This document shows positions 23,695-34,985 of a stretch of 64,000 bases of DNA, one piece after another; within the stretch, counting starts at the first letter, position 1; each line of letters begins with the position of its first letter. This stretch comes from Ophiura sarsii (taxonomy: Eukaryota; Echinodermata; Ophiuroidea; Amphilepidida; Ophiuridae), in the NCBI GenBank assembly GCA_035610835.1, contig CM069457.1, positions 24,050,658 to 24,114,657 of the forward strand, written 5' to 3'. The position numbers and the translations under genes are program-made. The notes under the pieces are model-generated. The model was not told the DNA's origin. It saw only the letters and a program-made list of their open reading frames with translations, and made no database searches.

Positions 23695-24100
23695 GATACC
23701 GACACACAAACACAACGCGATACTCAATGGTGCTCTCTGTATTACTTTATGCAGGGACGTTTATGTCATAATATCTCTCTGCTTAATATGGTCGGGCTTA
23801 TTTAATAGCGTCTGACGCATCACACGTAATCGGTAATTCGTATTAAATAACGTAATACATGTATGGCCGTCATCTACAAATAGATTTTACGGAAACCCTG
23901 GCAGCAGACTAGCTTTATGAATGACTATAATGTTAAGCTTACTGTACACTTGCAGCAAATGTATATTATTATGGCTGACAACGTTGACTCAGAAATGTTG
24001 CACGATTGAGTATATTTCTTCGCACAATATATGTTTTAGAAATTTCTTTCATTTGAACGGGGAAGTTTAGTGTATACCCATTTCAAACAGAGCGGCGCGG

Positions 24101-24107
24101 TATAAAA
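24101..24107 (+). promoter_or_regulatory. TATAAAA word before gene B
   Basis: TATAAAA ends 8 bases before the ATG at 24115. The same word, preceded by the same GCGCGG-like context, occurs before C (minus strand, 38344-38350) and D (50468-50474). A true TATA box would place the transcript start inside the coding region, so either this is not the working TATA box or the annotated ATG is not used. Confidence 0.35.
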
Positions 24108-24114
24108 CAATAAT

Positions 24115-26154
24115 ATGGCTACATTTACATGTAAGCCTTTTCAATGCTCGTACTGTCGGAGATTCTACCACTCTTTTGATAAACACAGACACCATGCTGA
24201 AAGACACAAGCATTCAAGAAGACACCGTGTAAGGCACAGTTTAATTCACAATCACACAAGACCATCAACTCAGTGTGGATATTGTCAGAAACGTTTTGCA
24301 CAAACTGTACGTCTAAACAAACATATCAATAGGCATCGGAGAGGTACACCGTATGAATGTGAATATTGCCAGGAATATTTCGCCAATAAAAGTAGGTTGA
24401 TAATTCACGTACGTAAACACACAGAAGTAGACGATGACGTCGAAGACGAGAACACGTCTCGATGTTTTACTGACATTGAGTCTTTGAAACGACACGTTGA
24501 AACTCACACGGCGAAAGAGAAAACGTATGACGATACAAAGACATTGAAACTCGCACATAAGAGAAAACATATCAGAATGCTAACATCAGAATTGTCAAAT
24601 CAAATACCGGAAGCATGCAACCCCTATCAGTGTTATTATTGCCAAACATACTTCGCAGACATTGGTGACTTGAAAAAACACGTTGACAATCATATAATAG
24701 TGAACACCCGTCAGAGTGATGAAGAGACACCCGATCCAAATGCAAAAGAAATCTCGAGCCATCTTGAAAAGTGTGGATATTGCCTCCTATTCTTCGCAAA
24801 AGATGAGTTGTTGCAACACGCACAGACATGCACCAGCAATCAGTCCCGCAATCAGTCTGGTTATTGTCAACAAATATTAGCATGCATAAGTGCTATGCAA
24901 AAGTAACGTTGAAACTCACGCGGTAGAGAAAAGTTATGACAATGCAAATCGGAACGTGGCAAAGACACCCCAACCCAAATATAAACGAAAGCTTAAACCA
25001 CCGTGAGAAGTGTGAATATCTGCTACAAGTTCTTCGCAAAAGATGAGTTATCAGAACACATTAAGACATGCCACCGAGGCCCCTATCAATGTAATTACTG
25101 TCAGACACGTTTCGCAAACATTGTTGATTTGGAAAGACACGTTGACACTCACAGGAAAAATGCGATATCCCAACCCAAATGCAAAGAAGTGTGAATATTG
25201 CTACAAGTTCTTCGCAAAAGATAAGTTGTCAGAACACATTAAGACATGCCGCCTCGGCCCCGGCCCCTATCAATGGTTACTTGTCAAGACACGTTTCGCA
25301 GACATTGGTGATTTGCAAAAACACGTTAACACTCACAGGAAGAATGCGATATCCAACCCAAATGCAAAGAAGTGTGAATATTGCTACAAGTTCTTCGCAA
25401 AAGATAAGTTGTCAGAACACATTAAGACATGCCGCCCCGGCCCCTATCGATGTGATTACTGTCAGACCACGTTTCGCAGACATTGGTGATTTGGAAAGAC
25501 ACGTTGACACTCACAGGAAGAATGCAAAGACACCCGACCCACATGTAAACGAGACCTTAAACCACCGTGAGAAATGTGTATATTGCTACAAGTTCTTCGC
25601 AAAAGATGAGTTGTCAGAACACATTAAGACATGCCGCCTCGGCCCCGGCCCATATCAATGTGATTACTGTCCGACACGTTTCGCAGACATTGGTGATGTG
25701 CAAAAACACGTTAACACTCACAGGAAGAATGCGAAGACATCCAGTCAGAGTATCAAAGAAATCTCAAACCAGCGTGAGAAGTGGGTCGTGGAGCGTGGAT
25801 TGTCAATAAATATTCAGTCACGCTACCCCTATCAGTGTGATTATTGTCAGATATGTTTTGCAAACATTAGTGATTTAGGAAGACACGTTGAGGGCGCTAA
25901 CCCAAGCAGCATGACATATCAATGCGAGTATTGTCCGGAATGTTTTGAGCAACACTGTGCCCTTACAAAAACACAAACGAGAGAACCACACTGATTCCAA
26001 TTACTTTTCAAAAGATGAATTATTAAAGCGCATTCAGAGATGCAACAAAGAAAAACCACATCAGTGCGAGTACTGCTATAAACGTTTCGCTAATATTGGT
26101 GATTTGAAATTCCACATTGACAGTCACATAGATAAGACTTCTCAGGGCGAATAG
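24115..26154 (+). pseudogene. C2H2 zinc-finger gene B, frameshifted
   Basis: The ATG at 24115 opens 263 codons similar to the start of C/D (variant finger, then CGYCQKRFAQ and CEYCQEYFAN fingers). It then jumps after HTEVDDDVEDE to fingers found late in C/D, so the middle fingers are deleted. The frame stops at 24904. Finger sequence continues to 26154 in changing frames. It includes about four tandem modules of 175-200 bp (starts near 25013, 25189, 25373, 25575), each a C2HC finger (YKFFAKDELSEHIKTC) plus a C2H2 finger. Extra single bases near 25020 and 25465, visible against sister modules, explain some shifts. A short 263-residue product could still be made, but the whole locus looks like a pseudogene. 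Confidence 0.75.
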
Positions 26155-26289
26155 ACATTCATTCAGACATCAATGTCAATACTATTTGAAATCGATTTGA
26201 ACATAGAGTTCGTTAATCGTTGGGACCAATGCTAGACACTTGGCCTCTCCCGTAAATTCCGCCTCCTGTAAATCTCGACTCTCGTTAAT

Positions 26290-26820
26290 TTTTGCCCATG
26301 TGCAATCCCGCCTCCCAGTTCGGACGATCTTTTCTATCACCAATTTACCGGATATTTCGTAATGTATACTATTCATATTGTGCGTCCTCTCTATCCAAAG
26401 CGGATGTGGTCCTCTTACCATTTACCAATGATACCTCATTTGTAGCAATCACATATTCAGTGCCAAGCAACCTTCTTGAGAACATGGGGAGGTCACAATC
26501 TGAACATCATCACTATTTTATGCTTAAACGTCAATAGAACATCACTCTACATCGTAGTTGTCAATGTAAACACTTGTGATCAGACAACACAGTTGTTTTT
26601 TTGAGCACAAAATAGTGGCAATGTTGTCACATTCAGATTGTGACCTCTCATGTCTCAAGCAATTTGATGAGCACTGAAAGAAGTGATTGCTATAAATGAG
26701 GTATCGTTGGAAAAAGGAATACAGCGGCTTTTCATAGAGAGGAAGCACAAAGTAAATATCCGGAAAATACGTGATTGAAAACAAAAGATTCCGAGCTTTT
26801 ATTGACATGATTGAGGAGTT
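26290..26820. mobile_element. Diverged foldback element, ~180 bp arms
   Basis: The segment about 26340-26520 is repeated inverted at about 26610-26800. Matching words include GATACCTCATTT, AGCAATCAC, TCAGTGC, GAGGTCACAATCTGAA and CCGGATATTT. Arms are about 75-80% similar by eye. No coding capacity; superfamily unknown. Confidence 0.6.
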
Positions 26821-27267
26821 TTATTTAAAACAAAATCAACTTTGCGATTTAAACAGCTATTGCTCCCGGCAGTGGTTGGGAGTGTAATATCCTGATATTG
26901 TATGCAGAATAATAAAACGACGGGAGACAAGATGTGCCATTTAATGCATCTTTATTGGACTGACTGTAAGTTAGTAGAGAGAGTGCTAACATTTATATAC
27001 CAAGTTTAACAATGTAGGCGAGTCATAGAAGTATGACTGGGATCTAAATTTTATGCCAATAAGTTATCACAATAATGATTGGATGAAAGTCACTGATGGG
27101 AGTGACTAATAACTATTCCTAACATATGTGGCTCAACGTGTGGAGTGCTAGCACCCAACGCTGACATCCAATCACATATCAGGAGACTTACTGGTTTTGC
27201 TAATATATCCCTACACTGCTGTAGCTACAGCTGTAACATAAAATGCAGGCATGCATACATGTAGACA
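26821..27267. other. No gene seen
   Basis: No reading frame or structured RNA was recognised. Confidence 0.35.
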
Positions 27268-27794
27268 TACGAGGGGGTATCAAAAAGTTCTTGACATCAC
27301 CCAGAAGTGAAGGAGTCAGAAACTTTTTGTTGTTGTGTGAACCTTCAGACATCTTTAAAAAGTCCCTGTGCAAAGTCACACATTTCTGCCATTATTTATT
27401 ACCTGTCCACAGACCGCCATTGTAAAGATCCTCAGATTGACCGCCATTGATTGATCCTCAGATTGCATTATTCCCAAAACAGCAATAAATAGTTTAAAGT
27501 GTTAATAGAAAGGGGTCAAAGGTAATTACAAACAAGCTTGGTGACAATAATCTTGTGGGTAACATGGGGTGTACACAGATTGACCTCTAATGACCCCTAC
27601 ATGACCTTTGACCCCTTTTTGTCAACACTTTAAACTATTTATTCTTATTCTGCGGACAGGTAATGAATAATGGGAGAAATGTATGACTTAGCACAGGGAC
27701 TTTTAAAGATGTCTGAAGGGTCACATAACACAAAAAAAGTGTCTGACTCCTTCACTTCTGGGTGATGTCAATAACTTTTTGATACCCCCTCGTA
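27268..27794. mobile_element. 527-bp MITE, ends TACGAGGGGGTATCAAAAAG
   Basis: The left end TACGAGGGGGTATCAAAAAG and right end CTTTTTGATACCCCCTCGTA are inverted copies, and the inverted similarity extends about 150 bp each side (for example AGTGAAGGAGTCAGA). Ends of this type with a TA target fit the Tc1/mariner group, as does the element ending CCCTCGTA at 60624. No transposase remains. Confidence 0.75.
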
Positions 27795-29042
27795 TGGCTT
27801 AGGCGAATAACTTGTATATATCAATACCTCTTTGCTCAAATAGTTCGCCCATTGTAAAGTTGATACATGCGTGGAATGTGGGTCATCTCAAATTGGTAAC
27901 ACACTTGACCCTAGAGACGAAAATTTGGTCTAACCAAAATGAGAGTACACCAATGATGATGATGGACAGGTTTATCCTATTCCTAAACACTGAAAAGTAG
28001 TAGGAACATAACAAAGAGTTACAGATATTGGGAGTTTATTTTAAAGGGTGTTAATCAAAGGTTGATGAAATTGAAATAAAACATTTTTGCTTTTTGAAAT
28101 TGGTTGTCTATGTCACTGGCAATCGGTTCGATCCCCGTCTATTCCTTATTATTTTTTGAACATTTATTTTTTTAAACTTGATGGTGGATTATTGTAACAT
28201 AATTTTTATGTCAATTGTTTATCCATACTAAAGGTCCACACGTTTATATTTTATTTATTTGTCTTTGATTTATCTCTTGATTACTATAATTATGTATTGA
28301 TTGATAGATATTTGATTTGACTTGAGTGTTCAGTTAATCCAAGCAAAATGTTTTGATTAAAGTCACCTATTTCCTCGACATAACTATGTCAGCGTACACC
28401 TTACAAACCTTTTAGCATCGATTGTTGCAGTAGCATAAAGTTTTGCTCCAACTTACTCTTGGGTCCGGTCAGGTATAAGATTTAAGTGTAAATTACTCGC
28501 AAGGCACTAGCCTCGTAGCTTACTCCGGTTTGGTAATCTCTATTTGTTTGGTTACGCCTAAGTTACTAGCGAGGTAGCACTATTCTTCAGCTACTCGCCA
28601 TTGGTGCACTAGGCCGAATATGTTACAGTGAGCCTGATGCTATTCAAGCCTTTGTAAGCTAAGGAACGCACCATTTGGGTATGGAAGTTTTGTGAAGAAA
28701 AAACACAAACTTGACCCACTGATTAGTAAAAATCGAAAAAGAAAACATTAAAATGGAGAAAAAAATTGGCCGCCTTTGGCTGCCGATTTGGTTTTTTTCT
28801 GCCCGACCCAAACTTCCAGGCTACCCCAGATATCAAATGGTGTGTCCCTAAAATGTATGTAATTATTCAACAATTTTGTATTCCCTGTGGCATATACCGC
28901 GTGCAATTAATCATCATGAGGACTGTTAAAGGAAGGGTCCCGCAAGTACAACATTGTGCATCGTATGTTAGAAAAATAATTATCGTGCCCAAATTGCGTA
29001 ATTATATAGAACAACACTTCATCATACTTATGACAAAAACTG
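27795..29042. other. No gene seen
   Basis: A 111-codon plus frame at 28766-29101 has no domain. GGTTCGATCC near 28126-28135 resembles a polymerase III B-box, but no paired A-box or tRNA fold is visible. Confidence 0.35.
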
Positions 29043-29198
29043 CCATCTCTCAACATGTAATTTTAAGATTTCGCAGCGATCGAAAGTCCCGGTGTCTATG
29101 AAGTAATACAATTCACTTGCGCAAATGTGAGCACCAATAATCATGACGTCATCGACACAGAGACTTTCGATTGCATGTTGAGAGACAGTCGAGTTGCA
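29043..29198. repeat. Diverged inverted repeat
   Basis: TCTCTCAACATG and CGATCGAAAGTC on the left are mirrored by GACTTTCGATTG and CATGTTGAGAGA on the right, across a loop of about 50 bases. Probably a decayed foldback element. Confidence 0.5.
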
Positions 29199-29269
29199 GG
29201 CGACCTTAACCGTGACATTCCTTACATCTGCGATTTTATTGCATTATATGTTAGTTTTGAGGGTGTAGA

Positions 29270-30345
29270 TCACAAATCCGTCGGGTGCCAAAATTCTACC
29301 TTCGGGCGAAAAAAAATATGACCTCATTTGACCTTTTTGATTTTTCCAATAGTTTGAAATGTAAGTGTTTATCACTATTATGCCTAAACATTTCATGTAT
29401 GGTATCAAAATAAAGCTTATAATCCATACAATACATTGGTAAGGATTTCATGCCAAATATACATAGCTGTAAAAAAAAAAAGTATAGGACATTTAAGGTC
29501 ATTTTAGGTACCTTTGTACAACTAATTTAAATAGCGTGAATGGTGTAGTTCCAATCTAAAATATGCTCCCAATTTATGGTTTCTATAACATTATAACGTC
29601 TAGATTACAAAACCATCGGGTGCCTAAATTCTCTATTTGCATAAATTTAGGTACGCCCTTATTTGTCTCGGCTTATTTTTCAATTCAAGAAATGTACGTG
29701 TAAGTAAGTTTTCTTGATGAATATGTACAAACATATCATATGGTTTCAAATTAAATCTGTTAAATAACACTCATAATCAGTTGGTATGGATTTCATGCCA
29801 AGTATACAGAACTGTAATCAGTTAAAGGTCATTTAAGGTCATATCAAGTATTTGACTAGGTATACGTTTATACAACCAATTGAAATAGCGTAAATGATGC
29901 AGTTCCAATCTGAAATATTCTCCCATTTTATGCTTTCCAATACTTTATAATGTCTAGATTAATAAACAATCGGTGCCTAAATTCATTATTTGCATAATCT
30001 CCGGTACGCCCTTTTTTGTCTCGGCTAATTTTCAAATTCGTGAAATGTATGTGTAATTAAGTTTTCTTTGTCGATTACGTACGTACAAACATATCATGTA
30101 TGGTATCAAATTAAACCATATAACCCCTCGTGATTCACTGATGAAGGTCAAAATAATACAGATTTGTAATCGATTAAAGATGATTCAAGGTCATATCAAA
30201 TATTTGACCAGGTACCTTAATACAACCAATTGAAATAGCGTGAATGATAAAGTTCCAATCTAACATATGCTTTCATCTTATGGCCCCTAATTACTTTATA
30301 GACCTATATGTCTAGATAACAGGACCATCGGGTGCCATTTTTGAG
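29270..30345 (+). repeat. Tandem array of ~350-bp units (about 3.5 units)
   Basis: The landmark (T)CGGGTGCC recurs at about 29281, 29616, 29970 and 30329, giving spacings of 335-358 bp. It is preceded each time by GTCTAGAT and followed by an AATTCT...GCATAA stretch. A second landmark, AGTTCCAATCTAA, recurs in register. Related single units lie inverted at about 35260-35400 and 47400-47545, and part of one is in the foldback element near 32165. No coding content. Confidence 0.75.
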
Positions 30346-30569
30346 AAACTATTGTATGATTAATGTCAAATTGTTGGTAGATGGGATCTTACATAAAACA
30401 TACACATGATATATAACATTAAACAGATGCCCATTATAACTTAAGCTAATTTACGTTGCTTTTACTAATTTACGTTAAATATTGGCTATTGTCAAAAGAA
30501 AGGTTTAACCGGGAGTTTAACAAACCGTTCCTGAAACCATATTGTTATAAATTAAAGTTTGACTTATAA

Positions 30570-31742
30570 TATGAAACTAATTTGCGCGTAGCGCGCCAAA
30601 AATGTCTATTTTAACACTAAAAGGTCCAGAAAACGTTTCTAAAGCCATCTTGTTCCAATTGAATAACAAAGTAGTATGAAAATAATTGGCGCGAAATGCG
30701 CAAAAATTTGCTATATGTAAAAATAAAGGTTTAGAAAAACGTTCTTGAAGCCATCTCGTTAAGCTTGAATAATAAATAATCAGTGAAACTAATACGCGCA
30801 TAGCGCGCAAAGAAATGTCTATTTTAACACTAACAAGTTTCAGAAAACGTTTATGAAGCCATCTTGTTGAAATTGAATAACACAAAATAAAAAAGAATTC
30901 CCGCGGAGCGCGAAAAAATTGGCTATTGTAAAAATAAAGGTTTAGAAAAACTTTTCTGAAGCTATCTTGTTAAGAACATTATGAATTTTTCGTAGAAAAA
31001 TTCCAGAATGGAAACTTACTATTTTTCCATACGGGTTTCAACAACTTTTCTGTTGTCTTCCTCAGTGGATTGTGTTTGATCCAGAGCTAGTGTTTCTAGT
31101 CTGAGGAAGACAACAGACAAGTTGTTGAAACCCGTATGGAAAAATAGTAAAATGTCTATTTTAACACTAAAAAGGTCCAGAAAACGTTTCTAAAGCCATC
31201 TTGTTCCAATTGAATAACAAAGTAGTATGAAAATAGTTGGCGCGTAACGCGCAAAAATTTGCTATACAGTATGGAAAAATAAAGGTTTAGAAAAACGTTC
31301 TTGAAGCCATCTCGTTAAGCTTGAATAATAAATAATCAGTGAAACTAATACGCGCGTAACATTAAAATGGTCCTGGAAAACGTTCATAAAGCCATTTTGT
31401 TTAAGCTTGAATAATAAAAAAAAATGAAACCAATTGGCTCGAAACGCGCAAAAATGTCTAGTTTACTAACTAAAATGGGCCAGAAAACGTTCTTGAAACA
31501 TGTTGCAAAGTTGTTCTAAAGCATGGAATAAACATTGAAAGCAATTCGCGCGAAGCGCGAAAAAAAATGTTTTTTTACCACTAAAAAGCTCCAGAAAAAC
31601 GTTCCTGAGCGTACAAACTGTCACTTTTTAAAAACTAAAATGGTCTAAATAAACGTTCCTTTAAGCCATCTTTTTATAACTTGAATAAAGAAACATTGAA
31701 TCTAACTCGCGCGAAGCGCGCCAAAATTTCTATTTTTCCCCC
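30570..31742 (+). repeat. Degenerate tandem array with GCGCGnAGCGCG spacers
   Basis: Units built from GTCCAGAAAACGTTTCTAAA, GCCATCTTGTT, TTGAATAA and a palindromic GCGCG(T/A)AGCGCG spacer repeat roughly every 110-130 bp. The pattern is interrupted at 31751 by a nested hAT-like insertion and resumes at about 34066 (TTGAATAGTTAAATATTGAA). Frames across it are not genes. Confidence 0.65.
31016..31150. mobile_element. Compact foldback (50 bp arms) inside the array
   Basis: Arms 31016-31065 and 31101-31150 are near-perfect inverted copies, including CCATACGGGTTTCAACAACT, separated by 35 bases. The insertion interrupts an array unit, and the sister unit reads through this position. It could fold into a long hairpin transcript. 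Confidence 0.75.
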
Positions 31743-31886
31743 TTGAATAGCAATGGCTATTATAGGTAGGTTATTCATATTGGGGGGGGGGGGGGGGGGG
31801 GGGGCGAGAAATGAAATGCGAAGCGCGCGAAATTTTTCGACTTTACACCTATTTTTGGCACGATCGAGGTACATTTTGGCTCTAAA

Positions 31887-33862
31887 CAGGGACAATCGAA
31901 TGAAGGGACAAGAAACTATTGTACTATTACATAAGTATGCGTGCTGCGGGGGTGCAAACATCATCAGTTGAGCAAGCATATACAATACATTCATGAATGG
32001 GCACTGGTACAAATCTCAGCAATCATACTGCACGACTCGCTGTGTGCCTTGTTCGATACTGATGGACTCTTAGTCTCAGCTCTTAGTCGGGTGAAAGCTC
32101 GACATGACGTGAAGTAGGGTACAAATGTGATTTTATTGCTGAAAATCATGGATGAGTAAGTCTAGATTCAGACCACCGGGTGCCAAAATGGCACTATTGG
32201 GCAACTTTTTTTTATTGACGTGTTAAGCCACACCCCCTTCATCAATTATGTTATAATGCAGTGGCGACCACCCCCACCCCCAATAGTGACTGTCGTGTCG
32301 GTTGAGATTGGCACTGTCGCTTCATTTGACAAGAGGAATCATGGAATAATGATGGTCAAAAGTACACAGATGGCAATTTTTTTCCCGCGTCCCCATATGC
32401 AACGAGCTTAATTAGAGCAAAAATAAGTGTTAAGTCGAAAATGTTCGCGCGCTACGCGCGAAATTCTTTACTAGTCAATCTTGTCGGTTAACTTTCATTT
32501 CTTGTCCCCCCCCCTATGAAAAACTTAGCTACGCCACTGTTATAATGACAAATATATTTGCAACACAAACATATCGTGTTTGGTATAAAAATTAAAGCAC
32601 AGCCTATATATTCAAATTTAGGCAGATGAGTAATGACGCAATCGTTTTTATCTGAGTATTTTTTAGTGTCTAAGCTGTTCTCAATGTTGTTAATTTCAAA
32701 ATATAAGTCTTTGCTTGTTTGTTTCAAAATAAATGTAGGCCTAATGTAGATTTACATGCATGTACGCAATTATTCACATGTCCTTAAGAAAATCAGTGGA
32801 GATGCAGTATAATGAGAATACTGGTAACTGCAGTATAGGGGTTTCTTATGTTCTGAGGGTGGAATTGTTATGTTTGATAAAGTATTATACTGTAGCCCTT
32901 CAACAAGGCACGGTTTTAATTAATCAAAATAATCACAAATAATGAAGACCAGAGTCTCAATCTACTTGTATTAAATATTTGAACGTTTTCAAAACAAATA
33001 ATTATCAGCTTGCTGATGCCTCTAACTCCAAATCTATTACTAACAAACAGTTGACAGTTTTATTTGTACCATGGATGAAGTGTATCACATGTTCAAATTG
33101 ACAGGCAGGATATGGCGTTGTATAGTACGTGACATTACAGGTGACATAAAATTACTATCATTTTATATGTATTCTAGGAGTCAACAGCTTTAATTTGATA
33201 CCAAACATGATATTATGTTTATAAGACAAACTATATTTGTCATAATTATAACATTATCGAAAAGGACGTGGCTTGACGTCAATAAAACAAAATCTGAATC
33301 TAGACATCCTGCCTCATGTATCATTTTCAGCAATAAAATTGCATTTATACCCTACTTCACGGCCATTTCATAATTGTGAAGATATCCACTTGACTACATA
33401 CCTGTGCAATTCCTACTGAACTACTATACTTAAGCTTAACTATACTCTAGAAATGCAAATATATATCATCAAAGAACATCATTTTCCGATTAATTTGGAT
33501 ATTGGAATCAATAGGAACAAAATGTCTATAGTTTAAACTTCCCAGGAAAAATATTAATTACTTTGTTCTAGCATGTTTTCACATTTTTTATAAATCTAAA
33601 ATTATCACATTTTTCTCAAATATACCGATTATTATTAACACTAGCACGTTATTTTTTGAACAAATCACGTATTAATTGTATTCAGTTTGACCTAGGCCTA
33701 AGTTTTTTGGAAAAATATGTTTTGATCATTTTTCGAAAGATTATAGGGCAACCTTTGAGTTCCTTGAATAAAAACACACCCGCAACTCGCATGTTTTGCA
33801 ATTGAATATGATGATGTAATGATACAATAGGCCGTTTCTTGTCCCTTCATTCGATTGTCCCT
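31887..33862. mobile_element. Middle hAT-like foldback element (~2 kb)
   Basis: Ends CAGGGACAATCGAATGAAGG and its inverted copy are perfect for about 29 bp. Weaker inverted similarity continues for several hundred bases (for example TTATTGCTGAAAATCAT near 32140 and its complement near 33325). GCTCTAAA flanks it at 31879-31886 and 33863-33870. The 8-bp duplication and CAGGG end suggest the hAT superfamily. There is no transposase frame. The left arm is interrupted by the element at 32259-32539. Confidence 0.75.
32259..32539. mobile_element. Inner hAT-like MITE (copy 3 of the CAGTGGCG family)
   Basis: It starts CAGTGGCGACC and ends GCTACGCCACTG, flanked by perfect TTATAATG repeats (32251-32258 and 32540-32547). 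The inverted arms of the surrounding 2 kb element become collinear when this 281 bp is removed. It shares TCTTGTCCCCC and TATGAAAAACTTAGCTACG with the 12710 element. Non-coding. Confidence 0.8.
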
Positions 33863-34073
33863 GCTCTAAACAAGCTTGTAGCAAAGAATGTTGCACTTTG
33901 GGGACACATTATGCGAGCGTAGCGCGCGAAATTTTTTCATCTGTGTACTTTCGACCATCATAATTCCATGAATCCTGTGGTCAAATGAACCGACGTCAAT
34001 ATTGGGGGGGAGGGGGGGGGGGGGGGGCGATCGCCCCCCCCCCCCCCCCCCTCACGACGCCACTGTTGAATAG

Positions 34074-34402
34074 TTAAATATTGAAACTAATTTGCGCAAC
34101 AAAATGGCTTTTTCGGGGGGGGGGGGGCATCGTCCCCACCGTGACAATGATGGGAGCATCATAAAAAATGGCTTTTTTTTGGGGGGGGGGGCATCGTCCC
34201 CACCGTGACAATGATAGGGGGAGCACTCCCTGCTTGCACTGTCTATGCTCATTACCCTTCCTCCTCCTCTTCTTTTTTATTTTTTACTCTTTTGCAAATG
34301 TGGGGGGGGGGGGGGGGGGGGGGGGGGGGGGCGGCTGTCTCCCTGGTTACGCCACTAGTGATTCAGAGGACCGAGTTGTTGGGTTTTAACTTGCCTGGAT
34401 GA
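34074..34402. repeat. 65-bp tandem duplication and poly-G tracts
   Basis: AATGGCTTTTT, a G run, then CATCGTCCCCACCGTGACAA is present twice (about 34101-34160 and 34166-34217). A long G run occupies about 34302-34331. GGTTACGCCACT near 34347 resembles a right end of the CAGTGGCG family, with no left partner found. Confidence 0.6.
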
Positions 34403-34874
34403 CCTAAAACTCTCCTTGCTATCAATATTTACTTTCGTTATAAAACACTCACATGGTTCAAAAGCTCCCGGCCTCTCCTTTTCCCTCCCCTCCTCCTCCC
34501 GGGCACTCAACTTTTTTTTGGGTAGGGGTATGCCACCCAGGGTCTCAGGGGGCTAAAGAACTGAACTGAGTGGATTTTATGACAAGGAACTTAGGAACTG
34601 ATTTTTTTCTTCAAAAAAGTAGGTCTTGAGAACTGGCCTATGGTTCAATTTTGATTAGCAAGAACGCAAATTTGCGATTTTTTGTGCTTAAGAACGCAAA
34701 ATGTTCGAAGAATTGGGGTTTGGAATGCAAAATTTCGCGTTTTTTGAATTTTCAATCAAATTGGAGTCTTAAAAGAACTGATGCAGGGTGTCATAAGAAC
34801 TAGCAGCAGAGGTGAAAAGGGGGTCTTCAGCGCGGCACATACCTTATTATATCTATACCCTTTTTACAATGTCA

Positions 34875-34985
34875 TTGCCCCCGGCTCCTCCTCCCCGCTC
34901 CTCCTCCCCTCCCTTCCTCCTCTCCTCACTTGTCCTCTCCTCCCCTTCCCTCCCTTTTCCCCCTCTTTTTTTTTTTTCCCCCTCT
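34875..34985 (+). repeat. Polypyrimidine tract
   Basis: About 110 bases of nearly pure C/T with CTCCTCCC words, also present in block copy 2 at about 47030-47125. Such mirror-like tracts can form triplex DNA; the length differs between copies, consistent with slippage. Confidence 0.6.

Larger units (their letters stand above)
21076..24114. other. Divergent intergenic region between genes A and B
   Basis: This 3 kb separates two head-to-head zinc-finger genes. Each end carries the shared upstream block (annotated separately). The middle contains a G run at about 21736-21758, diverged A/T-rich repeats with GCGCGTAGCGCG-type words at 22030-22900, and GGCTACGCCAT near 23040 resembling a hAT-like right end. 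A C run of about 23 lies at 23318-23340. No other gene was recognised. Confidence 0.5.
31751..34065. mobile_element. Outer hAT-like element of a three-level nest
   Basis: The left end CAATGGCTATTATAGG and right end GACGCCACTG are degenerate versions of the CAGTGGCG family. Identical 8-bp TTGAATAG repeats flank them (31743-31750 and 34066-34073), and the surrounding tandem array joins across the gap. Its own sequence is the first 135 bp and last 195 bp, containing a G run (about 31781-31804) and G and C runs near 34002-34051. The last part matches the interior of the 13088 element. The middle is occupied by the element 31887-33862. Confidence 0.7.

Noticed and set aside
29270..30345. CRISPR-like array of repeats and spacers
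   Set aside because: Units are about 350 bp and diverged along their whole length in a eukaryotic context.
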